NCBI GenBank assembly: GCA_017555965.1
Contig: JAFZFH010000012.1
Coordinates: 62,001 to 126,000 of the forward strand
Origin: Bacteroidales bacterium
GTDB taxonomy: Bacteria > Bacteroidota > Bacteroidia > Bacteroidales > UBA932
Length of the DNA: 64,000 nt
Reading direction: 5' to 3'
The notes under the pieces were generated by a model that did not search any database, had not been told where the DNA came from, and was given only the letters and a program-made list of their open reading frames with translations. The translations under genes were made by a program, and so were the position numbers. Of the stretch, positions 37,312 through 45,631 are shown piece after piece (the stretch's first letter is position 1; each line of letters begins with the position of its first letter).

Positions 37312-38706
37312 TCAGGATGACAGGGTAGAAAGGATGACAGATTTGTAACGGAGGGACAGGTAAAGAGTCCTCGCAAGAAGATGGGCAAAATATGCCGCCA
37401 TCAGGATATGCATGGCTGTCCTGCCATAAGTTTCGGAAGCAGCGGAGCCGAGGAGCTGAAGCAATATCATGCCGGCTCCCCATACGAGGAAGAATCCGAC
37501 CACAGCCCAAAGCATCGAGTTGCGGATATCCTTCGAAGCTGTCGCACCGATGTAGATGCCGTCCCAAGTAAAGGCTGCGCATCCGATTATCGGCATAAGC
37601 AGAAGCCACGGAAGATACCCCTGAGCCGCAGTAACCACTGTCTGATCGGAAGTCATCATCTTCAGCATCGGCACACCGGCAAAATGATATATAAGCATGA
37701 ATATCAACGCGATGCCCATACTCCAGAGAAAAGTCCATTTCACAGTCTGACGGACCATCACTCCGTCCTTCGCACCTATATGACGGCCGGTCAAAGCCTC
37801 ACCTGCATAAGCGAATCCATCTGTGAAATATGAGAATATCATCAACAGCTTCATCATGATCGAGCTGACCGCAAGAAGCACATCGCCGTATCTCGCAGAG
37901 ATGACGGTAAAGCCGATGTATATGGCGATGAAGCACAGAGAGCGTACAAACAAGTCTGCATTCATGACAAAGAAACGCTTTGTCTCGCCTCCTCTGAACA
38001 AGGATTTAAGATCGTCCGGTTCAAGATGGGAGAAGGTCGTACGTACATATTTGAACAGCATTATACCGGCAGCAGTCAGCAGTCCCGAGTATTGGGCCAC
38101 GACAGTTCCTGCTGCGATTCCGGGAAATCCCATTCCGTCGTAATGCAGACATCCGAAGTCGATTCCGAGGGCAAGGACGATGCTCATCAGGACATTCATT
38201 CCGTTGACGACCAGATCAACCGCCATAGGGCTGACACTGTCCTGCATACCGATGAACCAGCCCTTGAAGGCCATGAGACTCAGCGTGGCAGGTGCGGCCC
38301 ATATGCGGATGAAGAAATATCTGGAAGCCAGCTCACGTACTTCCGGTGTACAGTCTACGACCAGAAATGCAGCCTTGACGAATATCCATTGTATGGCGAT
38401 CAGAAGAAATGCGCACGAAAGTGCGATTCCGAGGGCACGGGCAAATATCCTCGCACATTCACGGCGGTCTCCCCTGCCATATGCCTGGGCTGCGAGTCCT
38501 CCTGTTCCCACACGAAGAAATCCGAAGTTCCAGTAGAGCAGGTCGAAAAGCATGGTGCCGATGGCGATGCCTCCGATCATGACTGCTGCACTTGTATCCA
38601 GATGGCCGGCCACGGCAATGTCTACCATACCGACGAACGGCACGGTTATATTGGCCAGGATACTAGGTATCGCCAGTTTCAGTATGTCCTTGTTGATCTG
38701 TTTCAT
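37312..38706 (-). CDS. MATE-family multidrug/organic cation efflux transporter (DinF-like)
   Basis: A 464-residue protein with about twelve membrane spans and a MATE/DinF-like N-terminus (ILKLAIPSILANITVPFVGMVDIAVAGHL). It exports organic compounds using a Na+ or H+ gradient; the substrate is unknown. I start at MKQINKDILKL (38706): the longer frame to 38733 is made of REP-like repeat sequence and adds only MPVKPAMTF. The last codons are also made of repeat-type sequence (AGGATGAC). It follows rsgA after 29 bp with no promoter visible, so it is probably co-transcribed with it. Confidence 0.9.
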   Translation of the reverse strand: MKQINKDILKLAIPSILANITVPFVGMVDIAVAGHLDTSAAVMIGGIAIGTMLFDLLYWNFGFLRVGTGGLAAQAYGRGDRRECARIFARALGIALSCAFLLIAIQWIFVKAAFLVVDCTPEVRELASRYFFIRIWAAPATLSLMAFKGWFIGMQDSVSPMAVDLVVNGMNVLMSIVLALGIDFGCLHYDGMGFPGIAAGTVVAQYSGLLTAAGIMLFKYVRTTFSHLEPDDLKSLFRGGETKRFFVMNADLFVRSLCFIAIYIGFTVISARYGDVLLAVSSIMMKLLMIFSYFTDGFAYAGEALTGRHIGAKDGVMVRQTVKWTFLWSMGIALIFMLIYHFAGVPMLKMMTSDQTVVTAAQGYLPWLLLMPIIGCAAFTWDGIYIGATASKDIRNSMLWAVVGFFLVWGAGMILLQLLGSAASETYGRTAMHILMAAYFAHLLARTLYLSLRYKSVILSTLSS

Positions 38707-38710
38707 AAAC

Positions 38711-38735
38711 GTCATTGCCGGCTTGACCGGCAATC
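38711..38735. repeat. REP-like palindrome, B form
   Basis: A single B module (arms ATTGCCGG/CCGGCAAT, beginning GTC) between rsgA and the MATE gene. It directly abuts the rsgA TAG codon, as the B modules at 11641 and 13016 abut or nearly abut their upstream stop codons. Confidence 0.85.
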
Positions 38736-39704
38736 CTACCTGTATTTACCCTCTTCGTCCAGCATACCCAGATACGACGAATATCTGTCGTAGCTGATCT
38801 CCCCTGCCTCAACTGCCTCCTTTACGGCGCAGCCTGGCTCATGGGTATGGGTACATGGGGCAAAACGGCAGTTCTCAGAAGCCTTAAGCATCTCTGGGAA
38901 ATAGAGGGCGATCTCCTCCTTCTTGAGGTCCACCAGACCGAAGCCGCGAAGACCCGGAGTATCAACGATGAAGCCCCCGGATGCGAGGCTGTACATCTCA
39001 TAGAAAGTTGTAGTATGCTTTCCCTGGACGTGGACCTCGGAAATCTCTCCGACCTTCGGATCGAGAGACGGGTCAAGGGCCTTGATAAGGGAGGACTTGC
39101 CGACTCCGGACACTCCTGAGAAGAGCGACACATGTCCGTTACATGCTTCTCTGAGAGCATCCACTCCTTCACCTGTCAGTGCAGACACCTCCATCACAGT
39201 ATAGCCGGCTCCTTCGTAAATCTCATGAAAGGCCTCAAGCATCTCCTTGTGGGACTCTCTGTACAGGTCGACCTTGTTCAGAACGATGGTCACAGGGATG
39301 TTATAAACCTCACAGGTGACAAGGATTCGGTCAAGGAAAGGAAGCTTGATTTCAGGATAATCTATGGTCGCGATGATGAACGCCCTGTCAAGATTTGCCG
39401 CAATGATATGCGTCTGACGGGAAAGGTTGGTCGACTTGCGGATGATATAGTTCCTCCTTGGCTTTACGGCAGTTATGACCGCCGGATTCTCCAAGGTCAC
39501 ATTGTCAGACACGACGGCTCCTTCCGGAACATCAGCCTCAAAGGACACGATATCCCCCACCGCCACCGGGTTGGTGGCAGAAGATCCCTTGAGTCGGATC
39601 TTTCCTCGGAGCACCGCAGGAAAGAGATCCCAATCAGGAAGTATGGACAGCATGTAATGACTGCCTGTATGTTTTACAACCGTTGCTTCTCCCTTGATGA
39701 CCAT
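38736..39704 (-). CDS. rsgA: Ribosome small subunit-dependent GTPase A
   Basis: RsgA (YjeQ) is a circularly permuted GTPase that assists late maturation of the 30S subunit. The product has 322 residues from the ATG at 39704 (MVIKGEATVVKHTG); the frame is open further upstream, but that part contains the promoter. Seen: an N-terminal OB fold, NKVD (G4) before the P-loop GVSGVGKSSL (G1), DTPGLRGFG (G3), and a C-terminal zinc site CRFAPCTHTHEPGC. It has a consensus promoter, divergent from the polyprenyl synthase gene, and leads a short operon with the MATE gene. Confidence 0.95.
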   Translation of the reverse strand: MVIKGEATVVKHTGSHYMLSILPDWDLFPAVLRGKIRLKGSSATNPVAVGDIVSFEADVPEGAVVSDNVTLENPAVITAVKPRRNYIIRKSTNLSRQTHIIAANLDRAFIIATIDYPEIKLPFLDRILVTCEVYNIPVTIVLNKVDLYRESHKEMLEAFHEIYEGAGYTVMEVSALTGEGVDALREACNGHVSLFSGVSGVGKSSLIKALDPSLDPKVGEISEVHVQGKHTTTFYEMYSLASGGFIVDTPGLRGFGLVDLKKEEIALYFPEMLKASENCRFAPCTHTHEPGCAVKEAVEAGEISYDRYSSYLGMLDEEGKYR

Positions 39705-39729
39705 AAATTCTCTGTTGATTTTTGATGTG

Positions 39730-39737
39730 CAAAGATA
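39730..39737 (-). promoter_or_regulatory. -7 promoter box of rsgA (TATCTTTG)
   Basis: Minus-strand TATCTTTG, an exact consensus match, 25 bp upstream of the rsgA ATG. Confidence 0.7.
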
Positions 39738-39749
39738 ATTAAATTTCAT

Positions 39750-39757
39750 TACCTTTG
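39750..39757 (+). promoter_or_regulatory. -7 promoter box of the polyprenyl synthase gene (TACCTTTG)
   Basis: TACCTTTG, an exact consensus match, 28 bp upstream of the ATG at 39786, facing away from the rsgA promoter. Confidence 0.7.
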
Positions 39758-39785
39758 TGGGATACAGAAAAGCACTTATCACATT

Positions 39786-40763
39786 ATGATACAGGAAAAG
39801 CATATTGAAGCCACCCTCAAAGAGATGTTCTCAAACCTCAAGTTCACTCAGGAACCTGCAGGTCTCTATGATCCTTTGAGATATATGATCGAAATCGGAG
39901 GAAAGAGAATTCGCCCAAGACTCTGTCTGACAGCCTATGCTCTGTACAAGGATTCATTCTCTGAGGAGATTCTGATCCCGGCTGCTGCGATCGAAGTATT
40001 CCACAGCTTCACACTCATCCACGACGACATCATGGACAAGGCGGAAGTCCGTCGCGGCGTACCGACCGTCTACAGGAAATGGAACGAGAACACTGCCATA
40101 CTTTCCGGAGACGTGATGTCGATCGAAAGCTACAGGATGGTAGCAAAAGCTCCGGCATCAGCTTTACCTGCAGTGCTTGAACTATTCTCAAAGACTGCAG
40201 CTGAGGTCTGCGAGGGTCAGCAGTACGACATGGACTTTGAGGACCTGCCTCAGGTTCCGATGGAGGACTACCTCAAGATGATCGGACTCAAGACAGCCGT
40301 GCTCATCGCATGTTCGGCAAAGATGGGAGCCCTCATCGCAGGTGCATCTGCAGAGGATGCGGACCTGCTTTATAAATTCGGATACGATCTCGGACTTGCA
40401 TTCCAGATCGCTGACGACTGGCTTGACACTTATGGTGACCCTGCCGTATTCGGAAAGGCTATCGGAGGAGATATCCTGAACAACAAGAAGAGCTGGCTGC
40501 TTACCCGTGCGCTCGAGAAGGCCGGAACAGAAAGACTGGCAGATGCACTTGCGATGCCGATCGGCACAGAAGAGGATAAGGAAGCCAAGATCGCAGCTGT
40601 AAAGACGATCTACAACGAGCTCGAGGTGGGCAAGGAAGCGATGCATGAAATCAAGAGGCTTCATTCTCAGGCCATGGAATATGTCGACAGACTCAACCTC
40701 GGCAAGATCAAAACGGAAATGCTGCACCGTTATGCAGACATGCTTTTAGGAAGACGCAAATAA
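39786..40763 (+). CDS. Polyprenyl (farnesyl/geranylgeranyl-type) diphosphate synthase
   Basis: A 325-residue all-alpha isoprenyl synthase that condenses isopentenyl diphosphate onto allylic diphosphates. Both Asp-rich motifs are present: the first, DDIMD, follows IHDD at about residue 80 and the second is DDWLD near 217; GGKRIRPRL is also typical. The residues before the first motif (HSFTLIHDD) decide chain length, but I cannot fix the product. Its stop shares one base with the ATG of the U32 gene (TAATG), so the two are translationally coupled. Confidence 0.92.
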   Translation: MIQEKHIEATLKEMFSNLKFTQEPAGLYDPLRYMIEIGGKRIRPRLCLTAYALYKDSFSEEILIPAAAIEVFHSFTLIHDDIMDKAEVRRGVPTVYRKWNENTAILSGDVMSIESYRMVAKAPASALPAVLELFSKTAAEVCEGQQYDMDFEDLPQVPMEDYLKMIGLKTAVLIACSAKMGALIAGASAEDADLLYKFGYDLGLAFQIADDWLDTYGDPAVFGKAIGGDILNNKKSWLLTRALEKAGTERLADALAMPIGTEEDKEAKIAAVKTIYNELEVGKEAMHEIKRLHSQAMEYVDRLNLGKIKTEMLHRYADMLLGRRK

Positions 40764-42091
40764 TGGAAAGAAAGAAACTTGAAATAATGGCGCCTGCGGG
40801 CAATTTCGAATGCCTGCATGCCGCAATACAGGGAGGAGCCGATTCGGTATATTTCGGAGTCGAGAAACTGAACATGCGCTCACATTCGGCCAACAACTTC
40901 AAGATGACCGACCTCGCTGAAATAGTACGCATCTGCTCCGAATATGGAGTAAAGACATATCTCACCCTCAACATCGCCCTCTTCGATGAGGACATGGAGG
41001 ACATGAAGCGCACCCTTGATGCTGCAAAGGCAGCAGGAATCACTGCAGTGATAGCTTCAGACATAGCAGCCATCATCTACGCCCGTCAGATCGGTGTGGA
41101 GGTACACATTTCAACACAGCTCAGCATCTCTAACGCAGAAGCCCTCCGCTTCTACGCTCAGTTCGCTGATGTGATCGTACTCGCACGTGAGCTCAACCTC
41201 GGACAGGTAAAGGAGATCAAGGCAGTCATCGACAGAGACCAGATCTGCGGTCCTTCAGGCCGTCTTGTTGAAATCGAGATGTTCGCACACGGAGCCCTCT
41301 GCATGGCGATCTCAGGAAAATGCTATCTCAGCCTCCACGAGTATGGCGCTTCCGCAAACAGAGGTTCATGCTTCCAGCTCTGCCGTCGCGCATATAAGGT
41401 CGAAGACAGAGAGACAGGAATGCAGCTGGAGATCGACAACAAATACATCATGTCGCCGAAGGACCTCTGTACTATCGAATTCATGGACAAGATCATCGAT
41501 GCAGGCGTGACTGTCTTCAAGATCGAAGGCCGTGCCCGCTCTGCAGAATATGTGAAGAGGGTCGCATCCTGCTACCGTCGCGCAGCTGACGCAGTATGCA
41601 ACGGCACATATACTCCGGAGCTCGGTGCATCGTTCAAGGACGAGCTGTCAGAAGTATTCAACAGAGGATTCTGGGACGGATATTATCAGGGCGCCCGCAT
41701 GGGCGAGTGGTGCGACGTATACGGAAGCACATCAACACGCAAGAAGGTATATTGCGGAAAGATCACCAACTGGTTCGGCAAACTCGGGGTTGCTGAGATT
41801 CTTGTAGAATCATACTCGCTCAACGTAGGCGACAAGATTCTGATCATCGGCCCTACATCAGGTTGTGTAGAATACACTGTACCAGAAATCCGAGTCGATC
41901 TGAAACCCGTCCAGGCGGCTGACAAGGGCACTTACTGCTCAATCGCCATAGATTGGAAGAATGTCGTGCCGGGCGCACGAGAAGAGGCTCTCAGTCTATG
42001 CGGCGACGGTTGTAACGAACAGGCCTGCCGCGCTATCGAAGAGAACCGCCTGCGCCGAAGCGACAAGGTATATATCTGGAGAGAAGAATAA
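40763..42091 (+). CDS. U32 family protein, TrhP/RlhA-like RNA hydroxylase
   Basis: A 442-residue peptidase U32 family member. It starts with LEIMAPAGNFECLHAAIQGGADSVYFG and carries four clustered cysteines (GALCMAISGKCYLS and RGSCFQLCRRAY). These are typical of the E. coli proteins TrhP (YegQ), which hydroxylates uridine 34 of certain tRNAs, and RlhA (23S rRNA C2501). The length fits TrhP better than the longer RlhA. Older annotations call such proteins collagenase-like proteases, which is probably wrong here. It is coupled to the polyprenyl synthase gene and ends at the terminator at 42096. Confidence 0.85.
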   Translation: MERKKLEIMAPAGNFECLHAAIQGGADSVYFGVEKLNMRSHSANNFKMTDLAEIVRICSEYGVKTYLTLNIALFDEDMEDMKRTLDAAKAAGITAVIASDIAAIIYARQIGVEVHISTQLSISNAEALRFYAQFADVIVLARELNLGQVKEIKAVIDRDQICGPSGRLVEIEMFAHGALCMAISGKCYLSLHEYGASANRGSCFQLCRRAYKVEDRETGMQLEIDNKYIMSPKDLCTIEFMDKIIDAGVTVFKIEGRARSAEYVKRVASCYRRAADAVCNGTYTPELGASFKDELSEVFNRGFWDGYYQGARMGEWCDVYGSTSTRKKVYCGKITNWFGKLGVAEILVESYSLNVGDKILIIGPTSGCVEYTVPEIRVDLKPVQAADKGTYCSIAIDWKNVVPGAREEALSLCGDGCNEQACRAIEENRLRRSDKVYIWREE

Positions 42092-42095
42092 AAAG

Positions 42096-42127
42096 AAAGG
42101 CTCTTGCGTCATTTCGCGAGAGCCTTT
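42096..42127. terminator. Bidirectional terminator overlapping the 3' end of the S41 protease gene
   Basis: Hairpin with arms AAAGGCTCTTGCG and CGCGAGAGCCTTT (one G:T pair), followed by TT on the plus strand and preceded by an A-run that gives U's on the minus strand. It ends the U32 transcript. Bases 42109-42127 also encode the last residues of the convergent S41 protease. Confidence 0.85.
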
Positions 42128-43722
42128 TTAAGTTGATCGTCATAACGAAGTCGAACCTTTACTCCGGCTTCCTGGAACCAGTAGCGGGTCGCCAGTTCTT
42201 CTTCGATAAACGGTATGATTTCGTCCTTCTTAAGACGGATGAATCTTTCCTTATCCATCTCGATTACCTTTCCGAGAGCATCAAGTTCCGGTTTCATCGC
42301 TTCTGCAAGACCATCCTTCTCAAGTTCCTTCTTCATCTGGTCATACAGAGTCTTTGCGCTGCTGCGGTAATCAAAATCCTGCGTTTTGGCATAGCTGATG
42401 AAATCCTCAAAATCTTCATCTGTATAGTGGAAGTCATCTACAGCCGGGATGCTTTCATGTCTGCGTGAATAGTCGATCACATACTGATCGATAATACCTC
42501 CGAGGACAAGGGAATATACGAGTCTGCTGTAATTCTGGACAGGAACATCCACATCCGGAGTGATTCCGCCACCGTCTCTTACTATTCTGCCTGAAGCTGT
42601 CCTGAACTCATTTGTAAGAGAGTCCGGAATATGACCGACACTGCCGTCTTCATTACGGTTCGAATAATCGATCGCCTGAACACATCTTCCGCTAGGAGTA
42701 TAATACTTGGCAGTGGTAATCTTGATCTGACCGTTATACGGCATCTGAAGTATCGACTGGACAAGTCCCTTTCCGTAGCTTCTCTTTCCCATGATTGTCG
42801 CACGGTCAAGATCCTGGAATGCACCGGCAACAATCTCTGAAGAAGAAGCCGAGCCAGAGTCGATCATGACGATTATAGGGATCTGAGTATCAATAGGTTC
42901 AGTTGCAGTACGGTACTCCCTGTATGACTCCGGCGAATTACCTTTTGAAGTCACCACGAGCGAACCTTTCGGAACGAAAAGAGAAAGGATGTTCACTGCT
43001 TCGTTCATAAGTCCTCCACCGTTTCCGCGAAGATCGAGTACAAGCCTCTTCATGCCCTGCTTCTTGAGTTCCTGGAACTTCGTGCGTATTTCTCCTGATA
43101 CATTTTCTGTAAATCCGCTCTGGAGAATGTAACCTGTAGTATCATCGAGCATTCCTGCATATTCGACATCCGGAAGGCGGATTCGCTCGCGTACGATCGG
43201 AATGTCAAGAGTATCTCCTGTCCTTACCTTCTTCACAGTGAAGACAACAGTAGTTCCAGGTTTTCCCTTCATCCTGTCACTGCTCTCCTTCGATTCAAGG
43301 TCCTTTGTAGGGAAGCCGTCGATGGCAATGATCTCATCACCGCATACGAGTCCGTACTTCTGCGCAGGCGATCCGGCATATGGCTCGTTGATAATGACAT
43401 TCTCGCCCTTCTTCTTATGGATGATGGCGCCGATACCTCCATATGTCTTGGACATCAGCATCTGAAGATCCTCATTCTCCTCCTCCGGGATGTAGATGGT
43501 ATAAGGGTCAAGCTCCTCCAGCATGGCATCAACACCGGCCCTCATCATTCTGTCCACAGGGAGAGAATCCACATAAGAACGGTTGAGTTCCCTCAACAGC
43601 GCATTATGAATTTCTGCCCACTGTCCGAGCTTGAAGCTATAGGACTGGGCAATAAGTACAGATGATGAAATAAGGCACATGGCAGCAGCCATGGCGAGAG
43701 TCATTATGTTTCTTCTGTTCAT
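42109..43722 (-). CDS. S41 family C-terminal processing peptidase (CtpA-like)
   Basis: A 537-residue periplasmic serine protease with a signal peptide (about 1-25, ending SVLIAQ). It has a PDZ domain (YGGIGAIIHKKKGE...GDEIIAIDG) and the S41 catalytic core: DLRGNGGG, the nucleophile Ser in SGSASSSEIVAG, and the general-base Lys in GKRSYGKGLVQ. It cleaves proteins near the C terminus in envelope quality control; the target is unknown. The C-terminal 150 or so residues are a helical extension common in Bacteroidetes tail-specific proteases. A consensus promoter lies at 43769-43776. Confidence 0.92.
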   Translation of the reverse strand: MNRRNIMTLAMAAAMCLISSSVLIAQSYSFKLGQWAEIHNALLRELNRSYVDSLPVDRMMRAGVDAMLEELDPYTIYIPEEENEDLQMLMSKTYGGIGAIIHKKKGENVIINEPYAGSPAQKYGLVCGDEIIAIDGFPTKDLESKESSDRMKGKPGTTVVFTVKKVRTGDTLDIPIVRERIRLPDVEYAGMLDDTTGYILQSGFTENVSGEIRTKFQELKKQGMKRLVLDLRGNGGGLMNEAVNILSLFVPKGSLVVTSKGNSPESYREYRTATEPIDTQIPIIVMIDSGSASSSEIVAGAFQDLDRATIMGKRSYGKGLVQSILQMPYNGQIKITTAKYYTPSGRCVQAIDYSNRNEDGSVGHIPDSLTNEFRTASGRIVRDGGGITPDVDVPVQNYSRLVYSLVLGGIIDQYVIDYSRRHESIPAVDDFHYTDEDFEDFISYAKTQDFDYRSSAKTLYDQMKKELEKDGLAEAMKPELDALGKVIEMDKERFIRLKKDEIIPFIEEELATRYWFQEAGVKVRLRYDDQLKKALAK

Positions 43723-43768
43723 ATCGTATCGGTGTTTGCAGGAACGGATTCCCGCATATTACATGCCA

Positions 43769-43776
43769 CAAAAATA
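43769..43776 (-). promoter_or_regulatory. -7 promoter box of the S41 protease gene (TATTTTTG)
   Basis: Minus-strand TATTTTTG, an exact consensus match, 46 bp upstream of the ATG. Confidence 0.6.
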
Positions 43777-43789
43777 CGAAAATAATTTA

Positions 43790-43797
43790 TACCTTTG
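43790..43797 (+). promoter_or_regulatory. -7 promoter box of rdgB (TACCTTTG)
   Basis: TACCTTTG, an exact consensus match, 31 bp upstream of the rdgB ATG. Confidence 0.7.
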
Positions 43798-43828
43798 CTG
43801 AGATATATAACAGTAAATAGGGTCTTTT

Positions 43829-44419
43829 ATGAAATTGACATTTGCAACCGGAAACATAGGCAAGCTGCGCGAAGCATCGGAAATACTCGGTGAGGGTTTT
43901 GAGCTTGTTTCCCTCTCACAGGTAGGAATCACAGAAGACATTCCTGAAACAGGTGAAACACTGACGGAGAATTCCATCCAGAAGGCCCGATATCTCTACG
44001 AAAGACTTGGCTGCGACTGCTTTGCAGACGACACGGGGCTTGAAGTGGACGCACTCGGTGGTGCTCCTGGAGTCTATACTGCAAGATATGCAGGCGAGGA
44101 CAAGGACTTCAACAAGAACATGGACAAGGTTCTGGAAGAGCTTCAGGGACTCGAAGGTGAGGCAAGAAGGGCGCGATTCAAGAGCATGATCACATTGATC
44201 GTGAACGGTGAAGAGCATCTGTTCGAGGGAACCCTCGAGGGCATCATCTCTCAGGAGAAGTCCGGCAACGGAGGCTTCGGTTACGACCCTATCTTCATCG
44301 CAGACGAGTATCCGGGTCTGACCCTTGCAGACATCACAGAAGAGCAGAAGAACGATATATCTCATAGAGGCAAGGCTCTCCGCGCCATGGCAGAATGGTT
44401 AAAGTCACAGAACTCATAG
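43829..44419 (+). CDS. rdgB: Non-canonical purine NTP pyrophosphatase (ITPase)
   Basis: RdgB/HAM1 family, 196 residues. It hydrolyses ITP, dITP and XTP to monophosphates and keeps deaminated purines out of nucleic acids. Diagnostic motifs are the N-terminal FATGNIGKLREA, FADDTGLEVDALGGAPGVYTARYAG, GYDPIF and the C-terminal ISHRGKALRAM. The 3' end overlaps the start of recO by 25 bp, so the two are translated from one message. Confidence 0.96.
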   Translation: MKLTFATGNIGKLREASEILGEGFELVSLSQVGITEDIPETGETLTENSIQKARYLYERLGCDCFADDTGLEVDALGGAPGVYTARYAGEDKDFNKNMDKVLEELQGLEGEARRARFKSMITLIVNGEEHLFEGTLEGIISQEKSGNGGFGYDPIFIADEYPGLTLADITEEQKNDISHRGKALRAMAEWLKSQNS

Positions 44420-45048
44420 TCCTTCACACCACAAAATTCGGTGAAAATTCTCTTGTCGTCCATTCCTTGAGCAAGGAGTACGGGCGACGCGGGTTCGTCG
44501 TACGCGGAGTCGGCAAGAAATCGGCAATGTCGCTGTTCCAGCCGCTCTCAATCCTGGAAGCAGACATCACAGAGTCTTCCAAATCAACTCTTTACACTGC
44601 CAGAAACCTATCCCTTAAGCACCACCTTTCCGGCATCAGGGAAAACATGTTCAAGAACTCCATGACCATGTTCATGGCGGAAGTCCTGTACAGGGCTGTC
44701 AAGGACGGAGCACATGAGGAGGGACTTTTCGAGTGGTGCGAGAAAAGCATTCTGACTCTGGACGCAATAAGGAGCGACTTCAGCAATTTCCACATAAGGT
44801 TCCTGCTTGAATTCGCAATGGCCCTGGGCTTCACTCCACAGGCCAAGGCACTGATACCTTTTGCAGAGGCCCACTACCCCATCATTGAAAGATTCATGAA
44901 GGAATCATTCGCAGAATCAATGCTCATCCCTCTCTCTGGAGCTGTCAGGAACGAGATTGCAGAGGAAATCCTCCGCTACATAGAATTCCATACAGATTCT
45001 GCCCTGAACGTCAACTCGCTGAAAGTCCTCCGCGAACTCTTTGCTTAG
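44395..45048 (+). CDS. recO: DNA repair protein RecO
   Basis: RecO mediates RecA loading onto SSB-coated gaps with RecR. The 217-residue product has the N-terminal OB fold (VTELIVLHTTKFGENSLVVHSLSKEYG) and the helical C-terminal region of the family; it is slightly shorter than E. coli RecO (242). The start codon lies 25 bp inside rdgB. No strong terminator follows, and the lipocalin gene begins 43 bp later, so it may be part of the same transcript. Confidence 0.88.
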   Translation: MVKVTELIVLHTTKFGENSLVVHSLSKEYGRRGFVVRGVGKKSAMSLFQPLSILEADITESSKSTLYTARNLSLKHHLSGIRENMFKNSMTMFMAEVLYRAVKDGAHEEGLFEWCEKSILTLDAIRSDFSNFHIRFLLEFAMALGFTPQAKALIPFAEAHYPIIERFMKESFAESMLIPLSGAVRNEIAEEILRYIEFHTDSALNVNSLKVLRELFA

Positions 45049-45091
45049 CACGCTTGTTGCTTCTGAGGCGTTTCGATTAATTATCAGTGTT

Positions 45092-45631
45092 ATGAAACGT
45101 CTTATTTTTCTGGCATTGGCGTTGTTTTCCATCCCAATGCTTTCCACTGCACAGGAAGTGCAGTATAATAATTCTCCTGTATCAGCCTTCGACCTCTCCA
45201 GATACCTGGGCACATGGTATGAAGTCGCCCGCTTTGACCACAGCTTTGAAAGAGACATGGACAATGTGACGGCAGAATATCTTTTACGTGACGACGGAAT
45301 GATCGATGTGATCAACTCCGGATGGAAGGACGGAAAGTATAAGGTCGCAGACGGAAAGGCAAAACAGCCGGACCCTGCTGAAGATCCGGCTCATCTTGAA
45401 GTATCCTTCTTCTTGTTTTTCTACAACGATTACAATGTGATGATGATCGACGACAACTATCAGGTCGCCCTGGTCGGAAGCAGAAATCCTAACTATCTCT
45501 GGATTCTCTCACGCACCCCCGTCGTTCCGGACAAGGTCCTTGATCTGGTTCTTGAAGAAGCATCCGGCAGAGGATACGACATCGACAACCTTATCTGGGT
45601 CGATCAGTCTGCAAACATCGAGGCGATCTAA
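45092..45631 (+). CDS. Bacterial lipocalin (Blc-like), secreted
   Basis: A 179-residue protein from MKRLIFLALALFS with a type I signal peptide ending LSTAQ. It has the lipocalin signature YLGTWYEVARFDHSFER followed by a beta-barrel pattern and LWILSRTP near the end, as in Blc. Such proteins bind lysophospholipids or other hydrophobic ligands in the envelope; E. coli Blc is lipid-anchored, whereas this one lacks a lipobox Cys. An upstream in-frame start at 45041 is less likely because it buries the signal peptide. Its stop interlocks with that of the convergent ROK gene (CTAA, 45628-45631). Confidence 0.9.
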   Translation: MKRLIFLALALFSIPMLSTAQEVQYNNSPVSAFDLSRYLGTWYEVARFDHSFERDMDNVTAEYLLRDDGMIDVINSGWKDGKYKVADGKAKQPDPAEDPAHLEVSFFLFFYNDYNVMMIDDNYQVALVGSRNPNYLWILSRTPVVPDKVLDLVLEEASGRGYDIDNLIWVDQSANIEAI

